Shown here: positions 13,100-23,325 of the stretch, one piece after another
How the letters are laid out: every line of letters begins with the position of its first letter
Numbering within the stretch: the stretch's first letter is position 1
From: Acanthornis magna
Taxonomy: Eukaryota > Chordata > Aves > Passeriformes > Acanthizidae
Direction: 5' to 3'
Assembly (NCBI GenBank): GCA_036785705.1
Contig: JAWUZG010000084.1
Span: 10,863,501-10,927,500 of the forward strand
DNA: 64,000 bases
Notes under the pieces: model-generated
What the model was told of the DNA's origin: nothing
Databases searched by the model: none
The model's input: only the letters and a program-made list of their open reading frames with translations
Translations under genes and position numbers: made by a program

Positions 13100-13319
13100 G
13101 TCATTATCTGATAACTGTCTATGTAGTAACACTAAAATAAAACAGAAAAAGAAAATCATTCAGTATGTGGTTTGTTATTGTCTAGAATGTTAGTGTATGT
13201 TTATACAACAAAAACAACATAAGTTATCCTAGTTTGTTTTAAAAACCTTAGTAGTAGAAATAAATTGCTATCTGCAGATTCATAAACAGAATGCATTTTT
13301 TTCCATCTAAGTTCAAGTA

Positions 13320-13363
13320 TTATTAGAATATTATTATTACTTTTATTATTATTATTATTATTA
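13320..13363. repeat. (ATT)n microsatellite in the KCNQ1 3' UTR region
   Basis: A perfect ATT run occupies about 13344-13363. It is preceded by interrupted ATT units from 13320. In the KCNQ1 direction it reads as (AAT)n and supplies one of the AATAAA hexamers. Confidence 0.9.
13342..13347 (-). terminator. KCNQ1: Candidate poly(A) signal AATAAA (proximal)
   Basis: TTTATT on the plus strand is AATAAA in the KCNQ1 direction, about 335 bases after the stop. It sits at the edge of the ATT microsatellite, so it may be there by chance. Confidence 0.35.
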
Positions 13364-13680
13364 CAGGAGCTCTAAAACCTTGCCATTTTGCCTGTCTTGA
13401 CATTATTTTGGTCTTCCTGGGAAACAATGAGTTGTGATCATTTGTTCAGGAACAAAATCAATGTGGAGCTTCTGGAAGTTTTGCTTGGTGGAGGACAGCC
13501 TGGCAATCCTTTGGCTACTGTGGGTAACTTTAGAAGAGGATATTTGAGACTTAGTGGTGTAGATACTGCAGTTGCACGATTTCTTGGTTGGCTGATGAAC
13601 TTAATTTCTCCCTGGTTCTCAACACTCAGTCCCACTCAGAGGAGAAACGTAGGAAGAACCCAACCCAGGCTTGTACCACA

Positions 13681-13884
13681 TCAGGATATGTCATCTTCAT
13701 TTCTCCCTGGAACTGTCAGCTGCTCGTAGGTGGGCAGGGCGTTGTTGGGGAGGAAAAGATCCGAACTGACGCTGTTGTTGGCTCTCTGAGATGCTCTGTT
13801 GTTGCCCTGATCCCCCTGCTGACGGGAAACCAGATGGTGCAGCATGTCTGTGATGAGGTTCAGCTTCTGGTCCATTTGTGTAAC
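13681..13884 (-). CDS. KCNQ1: KCNQ1 (Kv7.1 potassium channel) terminal coding exon, partial gene
   Basis: KCNQ1 forms the tetrameric pore of the slow delayed-rectifier potassium channel (with KCNE subunits) in the plasma membrane of heart, inner ear and epithelia. This is only its last coding exon: 67 codons plus a TGA stop at 13681-13683. It opens in phase 0 directly after a splice acceptor with VTQMDQKLNLITDMLHHL, the C-terminal half of the helix D tetramerisation coiled coil (hydrophobic V, M, L, I, M, L spacing). A Q/N/S-rich linker follows, then LFLPNNALPTYEQLTVP near the end. LPTYEQL is the conserved PY motif bound by NEDD4-type ubiquitin ligases in mammalian KCNQ1 and also contains a YxxL signal. 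The human exon starts at the matching valine (V599 by counting back from the 676-residue end) and encodes 78 residues, so this one is 11 shorter, all in or near the linker. The LFLPxNxLPTYEQLTVP tail separates it from KCNQ2-5. The identification comes from recalled family sequence, not a search. Confidence 0.95.
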   Translation of the reverse strand, partial: VTQMDQKLNLITDMLHHLVSRQQGDQGNNRASQRANNSVSSDLFLPNNALPTYEQLTVPGRNEDDIS

Positions 13885-13912
13885 CTACAAAGGCAAAAGG
13901 GACACTTGTTTA
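13885..13912 (-). promoter_or_regulatory. KCNQ1: Splice acceptor and polypyrimidine tract of KCNQ1 last intron
   Basis: Read on the minus strand, the bases just before the exon are a pyrimidine-rich stretch (tcccttttgcctttgtag) ending in the AG at 13885-13886. A possible branch-point adenine lies in the 'ctattaaac' segment roughly 25-30 bases upstream. The reading frame that matches KCNQ1 begins exactly after this AG, which fixes the exon boundary. Confidence 0.9.
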
Positions 13913-16900
13913 ATAGCAGCACGCAAGGGAATTGCAAGAAACCAGGTGATATGCATGTAATATTAATTGGGATCACAGCAACCTCTGTGAAGATACCACA
14001 GATTCACAGTTCATCAAACAGATCATTAGAAATTCAATGCAATAGGTCAGAGTTGGATGAGGACAAGCTTGTTAATACTCACCTTTGGTATTTGCTTTGA
14101 CACTCATTTTGTATCTGGATGAACACATGACAAATGGGATTTTAAAGAGATGTGCTGGAATAGAGAACTAAGTTCCAGAACTGAGTTTCTGTGGGGCTGG
14201 TTTTTTTTTTTTTTAAATTAATTATTGTGTCCATTTTTTAAAAAAACATGATAAACTTCTAGCATGCTTCTATGCCTTAATAATACCAATATGCTCTAGT
14301 AAATAACTGCTTGACTTGCAGTGATCTAATCAGCTTTTAAGGTGGGACTGAGTGATGCTGTTACATTTGGGCTCAGTTAACAACCCTGGCCACAAAACGC
14401 CCATAGGTATTTTTGCTGCCATGAGTGAATAGCAGCTGGGGACTCAGGCAAGGGCTCGGAGCAGGACATGATTCAGTTTTATGCTCTCAAAACCCAGTGA
14501 CACAGCATTCCTTAGGATTGTCATTTGAATGATGTGATCCCCAGCAAGACAGAAACTAAGAATTCCAAGAAGGCTGAAAACTAATTTCTTAACTGGAGGA
14601 CTTCAGGGGTTCAGCCTGTATCCATAATGCTCATTTTCTTCCCCCTTTAGACAGAAACTCCTTAAATGATTTAATTTCTCTCCTTTCCCCCCCGCTTTTT
14701 TTCTGCTCTTTCTTCTAATCTTTAGGAGAAAATATAATGAAAAATCTTGATATCTAAGAGGGGTTAGGTTACAGATGTTTTTGCCATATATTTGTGGTAG
14801 GCAGAGGAAAATCGAGAATTACATGTTTCTAGGAGCACCACAGATCCAGTCTCTGGTTTCTTGCACCTCCTAGTTAAGAAATAAACGATGTCACCCCTTT
14901 TATCTGGCACTGGAAGCCTCCTCTCTGCACTGAATCCAATGTACTGAGCAAGATATCCCAAGGGGAAGATGGGCACTTTCAGCTTCGAAGTCCTGCCCAC
15001 TCTCTGACCCTTGGCATGGCAAAAGCATTGAAATTGGGCAGTAAGACTCTGCCTTATGGCCACCTGCTCCCTTCTTCAAGCATCATTAGCCTCAGTTTTG
15101 TCATTGCAGTCTCTGACCCATTTATCCACAGGGATCCTAAAACACTGAGTAAATTCTAGGCAAAAAGATCTAATATATGTTTTAGAACGGGAAAAGAAAG
15201 CAAGTAGGAAAAAAAAGTGATAGGAATAAATTGTTGCCTAAAATATCTGCTAGAAAGTAGTGAAAGGCACATAAAACTGCCAGAGAGAGCATGAGTGGGA
15301 GCAATTTATATGTGCCTGGCTGTAATCCAAGTATCACACAGGATAGTAAAAGACAGTAAGGCTGAGCAGAACATCAACAAACCTGGAGGATTTCAGCAGA
15401 GACTAAAATGTTTTTCCACCATAGAGAAAATGCTGGGTTTTTTCAAACACTTTGTACAACTGGTAGGGAAGCAGATACAGTGATTTAAAAATATGAGGTG
15501 CCAGAGATTTATACTTTGCAGCTGGTTTTGAAAACATTAGGCAAAGCACCCTAGATGGTACATGAAACACTAGTAATTCTGGATGGAAATGGCTGTTGAA
15601 AGATGAGATTCTATGAAATGAGGAAGCTGAAGCACAGATAAGTTCAAGATTTCTAGAAGAAAATACAGATGGAAAACTGAGCAGATAATCAGGTTTTCAT
15701 TTCATTACTATTTGCTCCCTCCCTTATAAAAAGACACATTTTGCCCAAATGGTGCCCCTTAGAGATTGCAAACTCACGACGCTGCAAGTGTCACAGTACA
15801 AATCAGTGATAGTGAAGCCTGCAAAAACACCTCATTCCTGCATTCCCCACTGCCCAGGTATCATTTGCTTTCAGAGACAACTGTTCTGGAAGGGCTGCAG
15901 TGAAAGCCTGCAGACAAACAGCTATCTTCAGAGTCTGAAGGACAACTTTTCCTTCTGCAAGAAATGTCTTTTTGCTAGCGATTCTAAACGAACTGGGGAT
16001 TTTTATGTGTATGTATTTCTTAATTTGTGATTCCAGGCAGGGATTACCAGAGGAAACACAGACTGGAGATATATCTGGAAAACGTGCATGCACAAAACTC
16101 TTGCAGTGATGAACTATTGAACATGACAGTAGGTTGGACTGAGATCTGGATAGTCCTTCAACAGCTGTGCATCTTGGTGATGAAGTACTGGAGAGAAGCG
16201 AGAAGTGAATATTCTTGCTGGGAAATAAATTCCCAAAGATAATTGTCTAATTTTTTCTAGGCAACAAGGTCTGGCTGCTGCAGCTGTGGAGCGCAGGAGG
16301 CCCACAGAAGCAGAGGCAGAAGCTAATTGCTATTGAGCTGAGCCATATGAGATTCAAAGTAAAGACCTTCATCTTCCATGTTGCTGTTGTCGGAGTAGGG
16401 CTCTAAAGCCACAGAGCCTTTGTGGAGGGAGGTCCAGAAAGCTGATTGTGCTTAATTGTTGTTTAATCAGTTTTGCTTTCCATTTCCCAGGGGGTTCTGT
16501 GCCCATGAAGGGCTTGCTCCAGGACACACTTAAGTCAGTGGTAGATTTTGGCAGTCACAGACTCCCAGAGACTTCAGTGGGCTCTGTACCAATCTTGGAC
16601 TGAATCATCAATCCCAAATAGTAACACATTCTTTGGATATTACAAGAGAAGGAGCAGTCTGGATTTCGGTTCATTGATCTTCTCATGCTTCTCAGGGCTG
16701 GATCAGAAAAGATGACATTTGCAAATGAGGCAGCAGTGGGACAATGGGACCCCATCCTTGACTGTGCCAAAGCACTATCTGCTTCAAGTATGAGATATTT
16801 TAAAAAGAGAAGTAAAAGCCACCAGAAGGCAACTTCTACTCTTGTCACAGGTCTATGATGTACCAGAAAAAGAGGCTTGCTGGTGAACAGCCTTGCTTAT

Positions 16901-17831
16901 TATCATGTCCAATCTGCCTGTCATCATCCAAACACACATCCTGAAATACATCATTCACTGGTTTGCTGCTGAGATAGAAAAATGTCATTGTGTGCAGTAC
17001 CCTTTTTATTAAACCAGCTTTACGCACTTAGCGTGGGGAAATGTATCATCTCCCCTGAATCATACTCAGACACATTTACTTAATTAGAAATTAGCTCTGA
17101 TGCCAGAATGAATAAAAGTAAAGCAAACAGAAAAACTGCTGATGTTGCTCTAATCTTAACCGCTTTGAAAAACTCTGATCTCTCTACTTAAAACAGCAAA
17201 CATTGTTAATTACATACAAAAATAACTCAGACTGATTTGTTTCCTTTAGGAAAAACTAAGTAAGCTCTTTGTAGCTGATTTATGTTTCATTAGAAGCATG
17301 ATGTTTGTATGATCAGATTTTTTATATGCAAATAATTTCTTTTGTATTTCACAGTCGTTGGGAAGAGGAAGCAGTGTTTGAAACTTCAGAAATTACATAT
17401 CACAGTTATTCCTAAGTCTTACTGAAATATTGTATGAACACAAAATTTTTCCATCCTCTGAGTTAAGTTAAAAAAAAAAAAATCAATGATCATAGATTGA
17501 GCACAGATGGGGAGAAGTTTTAAACAGTCTTGAATTTAACTCTCAGAAATTAATAAAATCCCATCCATGCAGTGCACCGAGAAAAAAACAACCCAAAACC
17601 AAATAGTTCTTCAAAGGCTGAAAGGTTAGTGCACAAATCTTAAATGAAGAAAAGTCATGAAGAAAAATCACATCATGAGGAGAAGTAGCCGTGTCACAGA
17701 ACAGATTTTCCTCTCCCTGAAACATGACAGAGGCAAGTGCCTATTCTGACAGCACGTGCAGTAGAGTAGTAGTGATGATGTAGTTGCTATGAACCACAGT
17801 ATCTAATATTCTATATCTACTTATATTATAT
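13913..17831. other. KCNQ1 intron segment without recognised exons
   Basis: AT-rich sequence with a T-run near 14202-14213. An ancient repeat-like motif occurs at 16561-16595 and is listed separately. Minus-strand ORFs at 14764-15063, 15803-16093 and 16555-16848 have no KCNQ1-like or other recognisable residues. Confidence 0.55.
16555..16600. repeat. Copy of ancient 'gacttcaatggg' type repeat motif
   Basis: 'ctcccagagacttcagtggg' followed by 'ctctgtaccaatctt' resembles the amniote fossil repeat 'ctcccattgacttcaatggg' plus 'ctttggatcaggccc'. The family is unnamed here; related pieces occur at 25463, 30396, 42009, 45318 and 56025. Confidence 0.35.
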
Positions 17832-18030
17832 ACCTAGTCTCCAATCTAAATTTACTCTCAGTTTGAAGCCATTCCCCTTTGTCCTGTTACTTCATGCTGT
17901 TATAACAGTCCCTCTCCATCCTTCCTGTAGGCTCCCTCCAGGTACTGGAAGGCCACAAGTAGGTCACTCCAAAGCCTTTTGTCTTCCGGGCTGAACAATC
18001 CCAGCTCTCCTAGCCTCAGTGACATGCATT
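17832..18030 (-). mobile_element. CR1 LINE fragment (internal 3' ORF2 region)
   Basis: The segment reads, on the plus strand, as the complement of the end of CR1 ORF2: 'gtttgaagccattccccttt', 'gtcctgttacttcatgc', 'ctccaggtactggaaggcca', then 'gggctgaacaatcccagctc'. The 3' tail that should lie to the left is missing, so this copy is cut at both ends. It carries no intact reading frame. Confidence 0.85.
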
Positions 18031-21000
18031 TATAAAGGTATCAACTTTTTTAAAAGGATCAAAGGCATTCCAGGAGGTGCTACTGAACAAGACAGAGACT
18101 GTTCTCGCTGAGAGTACAAAATAATTTTCAATTAAAATTGTCTATCTATTATTTTTATCTATTAAAATTCCATCAATCTTCATGCTATATTAACTTGAAG
18201 CACTTTGTAAATTTAATCATTCATAACAAGTTCATGGTATGAGCTGGAACATAATATGTAACAATGAATTTATTTCCTTGCTTTTAAAAACAAAAAGACC
18301 AAACCAAAACACAGAAGCCTGGTTGGCTCCGGGGACAGCTGGGGAATGGTTTCTTATAAGCTCCCCTGTAATGGAGAACTAAAGGGTAGCACTTTGGAGA
18401 CCTACTCCCAAAACTAATTACAGGAATTTACCAGGAAAGGGCAATGACAGACACAATTACAGAGCTCAGTGGAACAGTATTTTCAGCCATGGGAAGCTGA
18501 AGAACAAAATTTTTAGTTTGGCACAATTTAGACCACAAAGACCACAAATTATTAATAAGTTATTCCAAGTATTGCTCCATGATCTGGAGAGATCAAGGTT
18601 GATTAATGCCGTTGATTAAAGCTGTCTCATCTGCTCTTCATTCTCATCCTCAGAGATTTTAGAGGCAAACATTATTAAGGCTAAAAATCATAGTCCATTT
18701 GAACAGAATGGTGTTTTATAACTATGTTCTTAACACAGTTGACTGATTAAACAGATTATTTGTCCTTAATGAAGAGAAATTTAATCAGCACATTGCTCAC
18801 TCAGTGGGTTCAGGGGGACTGTCTTGTTCTCAGTAAAGACAGCAAAAGATGAAGCTGCTAAAGGAGAAGAGGGAAACCATGATGCAAGCAGCACTTGGCT
18901 GAATGAAAATGTGATAAAGGAAAATTTCAGCTGCTTTTACACCATTAAACTCTCAAGCCTGCTGCCCTGACTTATGCTGAGTACCATTCATCCCCAAGCA
19001 TGCAGCTTTTCAGCTCAAAGTGAACTAACTCTTTAAGGCACTTTTTTCCAAAATAACCAAAGAGGACTGAGGAGACCTTAATGCATTTATCACTCCTGGT
19101 GGCCTGTTTGTAAGGAGGACCCTCTTGCTCTGCAGTGTAGCAAACTCCTAGGGGGAAAAAAAATGGTGCTTTCTTTGTGCATCTCTCCATGTTGTATTAA
19201 ATCCCTGATGCGTTTGCTGTTCAATACCACACTCAGTAATAAGCTAGTAATAATCTTTCATAAAAAGACACAAAAAGTCCTTTCTCCTGACAGAACCATC
19301 ACTGGGCACATCAATGACTCAACTGGAGAGAAGATGAAAGGCAAAAAATATTCCAGAACTTATGATATCTGTTAATGGCCATGTTATAAAGGAATGTATC
19401 AGTATCGAGTGGTACTTAACAACAGTGAGTCTGTTCGGGAAGAAAAGGTGTGGTTATGAATCACATTTGTCTTTGGTGGGATTCTTCCTATTTAAGTTCT
19501 TCAGAATATTTGAGGAAGCTTCAGAGAGCAGCTTCCCTGGCTCCTCTAAGTCCCCACACATGTTGGTACCTCAACACTTCTGAAAGTTAATGTTTTATTT
19601 TGGAGGGGTCTGTGGACAGGAACAGGTGATGTTAGGAGTGGCTTTCTAGAGGAGCTCAGGGACAGGTATGGGGACCTTCCCAGAGAATTTATTTTACAGA
19701 TTTCTCTATAACTAGAATAGTGGCAGGAGAGACCAACAATTTCAGTGTCATTAAAAAACGTTTCTTTTTTCAGGTGCATGATTCTCAAAAAATCATGAAA
19801 TGTGTCTTCCTTCCATTTGCAATGCACAAGATCCTGGATTCTTGCAAAATATCCTATCAGAACTTCTGGCTTCAATGTGTTCATTTTGTTACCAGAGATG
19901 AGGCAGCAGTTTTGCTGGAGGTTATATACTCACCACTGAGGCGTTTAAAGGAGAATGTAATCTACATGAAGGAAGATTTTTTCTCCAGACTGTCTGTACT
20001 TTCTCTTGAGAGTTGGCCAAAGAAGAAAGTGAAGTCCAGGGGAAGGACAGGAGTGGAGCCAGTGAAAAAACACTCTACTATAAGATTGATCATTGCTCGG
20101 AAAACATGAGGGCTGAGCTTCTGAGGAATAAAATTAACAGGTTTTGAGGGTTATATGGACAAGTCTCTTTCTAGTCAATGAAAATATTATATGAACACTG
20201 TAAGCACTGTCTTAACTGACAAATAAAATGGGCAACATTCAGACAAAAAGCATCTTTGGAAAGAAAGGCACTTGCTATACCCTGAGTTCTAAAATCAGCT
20301 CTCTTGCATAAAGCTATCAATGACAATCTCTGCTTTGAGATACTAAAAATGGTTCTGTTTTTTCAATAAACTGAGACTGTTGCTGCTCTCGTCTTGCTGT
20401 GTATTTTTATAGCAAAATATTTATCTTACACTTTTCAAAAGCGTAAAAATCCACTTATTTTTTGTAGTAAGAGCCCTTGAACAGCTGCTGAGAATTCACC
20501 ATTGATCAGGGCGTGCCGCTTGTGCATTCAACAGAGGGTGATGACCCTGGGGAGAAAATTCTGAGTTGTTGAGTCAGGATCGGAGCTCAGAAACAATCAG
20601 GATTTATAAACCAGTTGCTGGCTCCAATTCTCCAGAAGTTATCTTGATAACAGTGAACTATTATGGAGGGCTTGACTTGTACAATAAATTCCTAATGTAC
20701 TGTATAGAAACTCAGTTTTATCACACATTTTTAAAAAATTGTTTTGGGAATTAAAACAAACTGGTGACACCAGCATGTGGCAATTTGATTACTGACTATA
20801 ACATTTGTGGCATTTAAAAGTAATTTTTGTTTGTTTGAAGAATTTTGTCCTGGTTGCGCAACACAAGATCTAGGGTAGCAAATGCTCAAGCTATAGGAAA
20901 TGGGAGAAATTACATGGTTGATTTATGCATCTGTTCTTTCCATTAGGATTGGGAAAGCAATTTTGATAAGCAAGTAACTAAACTGCAGAGAATTATTTTT

Positions 21001-21684
21001 CTTTTCCAAATGTTCCTTTTCTCAAAGAAAAGCACATGTTTTTCTAAAAGCTTCCTCAAAATTTCTGGAAATATGACATCTCTGGTTAACTATTCACTCA
21101 GCTCTGTTTCTTTCATGATTCTTAGAAGAGTGTATGTTACAACTATAATGTCATTTTTCAGATTAGATGTCTCTCCTGAATTATATTTGAAACCAATGGT
21201 AATATGATATGAAAAATGCCACTTCAACAATATGTGGTGGAATAAATAATACAATATAAAATACAGCAGACCAAGTACAGCAGCATGTTATCAAAACTGT
21301 CTCTTCTATGACACTGCCATTTTTTCCCTCAGAGAAACAAGTGGCAACAGCAGATGTGCTCATGTAAGACAGCAACTCCTTTAAGTTCTTAAAAATTATG
21401 AGGAATAAGTAGAAATCAAAAGCTACCAGCAAGTTGGTTTGTTTTTTAACAGGTCACCTTCATAAGATTATTTGTCTATAACTTGCTATTTGACTAACAG
21501 AAGCAAGGCAAGATGAATACAAACCTCTCCTTCTAACAAGGAGGTTGGTAGGATGCTGGCAAATGGGAGAACTAAATTACAGGAGAATGAAATACATTTG
21601 GTCATGGACTATTAGGGAGTACAAGACCGCAAAAGGTGGAAAGCTTTTGGGACAGCACTTCTTTTGTTTGGTATTTTTTTTTCT
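18031..21684. other. KCNQ1 intron segment, no exon recognised
   Basis: The plus frame at 19720-20109 is open for 129 codons and a minus frame overlaps its left part. Neither shows a known domain. A strong donor-like CAGTG/GTGAGTAT lies on the minus strand at about 19932 and an acceptor-like ttttttcag on the plus strand at about 19773. They are on opposite strands, so they do not define an exon together. Confidence 0.5.
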
Positions 21685-21942
21685 GGATTCAAATTGGAGG
21701 AGGGGAAATTTAGGCTTAGGTATAAGGAAGAAATTCTTTGCTGTGAGGGTGGTCAGGCACTGGAACAAGCTGCAGACAGAAGTTACGGATGCCCCGTCCC
21801 TGGCAGTGTACAAGGCCAGGTTGGATGGGGCTTTGAGCAGCCTGGTCTAGTGGAAGGTGTCCCTGCCCATGGCATGGGGTTGGAACTGGAGGGTCTTTAA
21901 GGTCCCTTCCAACCCAAACCATTTTATGATTCTATGATTCTT
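21685..21942 (+). mobile_element. CR1 LINE, 3' end with ORF2 C-terminus and tail
   Basis: A 5'-truncated copy. The frame ending at the TAG at about 21850 encodes the typical ORF2 C-terminus (VVRHWNKLQTEV, then DAPSLAVYKARLDGALSSLV). The 3' UTR follows with 'ttggatggggctttgagcag', 'gtccctgcccatggcatggg' and 'ggtcccttccaacccaaacc'. It ends in ATTTTATG ATTCTATG ATTCT units, the hallmark CR1 terminus. The truncation just upstream of the C-terminus is normal for CR1. Confidence 0.95.
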
Positions 21943-23126
21943 TTAGAAGTGGAGAGGATTCAGAAAAGCTTGAAGGTAAAAATGTTGGAAAGGGATGACT
22001 GAAAATGCTAGCAGTCAAGACAGAAATGAGGCCCATAATGGATGTGGCTGCAGGAGATGGTCAGAAGCAGAGACTGGAAACAGCTGCCACTTGAGAAGAG
22101 AGAATGGGGAACTGCAGTCTTGGTTCAGTACTTTAGTTGCTGTTATTAACAACTTGCGAAAATATTTGGCTTATTTAAAGCACCCAAACTGTTGGGAATC
22201 AGCTTTTCCTGAGAGCCTTGCTTTAGCTCTAGGTGTAGTTTTGGGCCACAAGGCCCCTCTGCTTGCTGACCACTCGCCAGGCTCCCAGGCCAGTCCTGCT
22301 GGCCCTCCCAAGCACTCAGTCCATGCCCAGATGTGTGCAATGCTCACAGATCTATCTGGCATCCAGAAGGCTATAGCCAAGCAATTAAAATTTGTGGTTG
22401 ACTCTTGTTTTAGATAAATCAGACGAGACTTAAAAACACATGGAAATTTTCAAGTTAGAACAGCATCCAAAATCTACAGTCTTTGGCCCAGCACTGCCTC
22501 AGGATACAGCATTTTTTTTCTCTAAAATATTACAAAGGTCAGATATTTATTTTTTAACCCCTTCCTCTAAATTAACAGTGTATCAGTAGATAAACAAAGG
22601 AGCTTGGAATATTTTTCTCTCCTTGCATGAAGCCAGGAAAGTGAAGTTGAGGGTCTCGTCTCTAAATATAACTCGTATCAGAAACTATTAAAGATGACCA
22701 AATCCCCCTATCCTATTAACTGAATACTCTGATATTTTCAAGATTTAGCTTATCTTCATTAACTATAGCCCCACCTTCAGGAAACAGTATCTCTTTGACC
22801 AGACATAACTTTCCTCCCTTTCTGTTTAAAAGTAAGACATGAGTTGGCAAGAAGGGAGGGATTCTTTCTTTACAAGTGAATCAATGATACCAGAAGTATT
22901 AGAAGTTAATGTATCTGCAAAAATTGCTGTATATCCATCCAGCACCATAATCACAAACAGCTTCCAAAATTATGCTTAAATTGAAATCCAGCCTTATGGA
23001 GGATGGGAAACAGGCTTGAGGTAACAAGAAATATAGTGGAAATACTGATCAAAGAAACCAGGAAAAAAAGCCCCTTATCTGTGTGCAATAGTTTATTGGA
23101 TAGAGTTCTAGAATAAATGGTGGTCA
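21943..23126. other. KCNQ1 intron segment, nothing recognised
   Basis: The plus frame at 21995-22417 is open for 140 codons with two shorter minus frames over it. There is no recognisable domain and no repeat was placed. Confidence 0.5.
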
Positions 23127-23205
23127 TGTGCAGGGCCAGGAGTTGGACTTTGATGACCCTTGTGGGTGCTTTCCAACTCAGGATATTCTACTGATTCCAT
23201 GACTA
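23127..23205 (+). mobile_element. CR1 LINE 3' tail, different subfamily
   Basis: 'ggtggtcatgtgcagggcca', 'ggagttggactttgatgacc', then 'ctttccaactcaggatattc' and a decayed 'tactgattccatg' terminus. This is the CR1 tail type ending in 'ccaactcaggatattctatg', distinct from the copy at 21685. Only the tail is present. Confidence 0.85.
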
Positions 23206-23207
23206 GC

Positions 23208-23325
23208 ACATCTAAAGCGCTGTGCAAGCCTGGGTGCACCTATACACAGCAGATTACTCCTGTTATTGCCAGCACAACGTGGGGGAAACTGAGGCAGTAC
23301 AGTCAGCAGCCCACCTTCAGACACA
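23208..23325 (+). mobile_element. Possible ancient MIR-like SINE remnant
   Basis: 'ctaaagcgctgtgcaagcct' followed by 'gttattgccagcacaacgtg' and 'ggggaaactgaggcag' matches the order of an old SINE body ('aaagcgcttta...', 'ttattatccccattttacag', 'atggggaaactgaggca'). It abuts the CR1 tail to its left. The match is short. Confidence 0.35.

Larger units (their letters stand above)
12978..13680 (-). other. KCNQ1: Probable KCNQ1 3' UTR (3' end uncertain)
   Basis: This is the sequence downstream of the KCNQ1 stop on the minus strand. Two AATAAA hexamers (TTTATT on the plus strand) occur at 13342-13347, inside an ATT repeat, and at 12978-12983. They would give 3' UTRs of roughly 0.35 or 0.7 kb. Neither has an obvious strong GU-rich downstream element. 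Further hexamers at 11784-11789 and 11612-11617 could give longer isoforms. Plus-strand reading frames across this region and the exon are antisense shadows. The true 3' end cannot be set from sequence alone. Confidence 0.5.

Noticed and set aside
13388..14100. Plus-strand ORFs of 113 and 170 codons across this region
   Set aside because: They run antisense to the KCNQ1 terminal exon and its flanks; the minus strand carries the recognisable protein, the acceptor and the stop.
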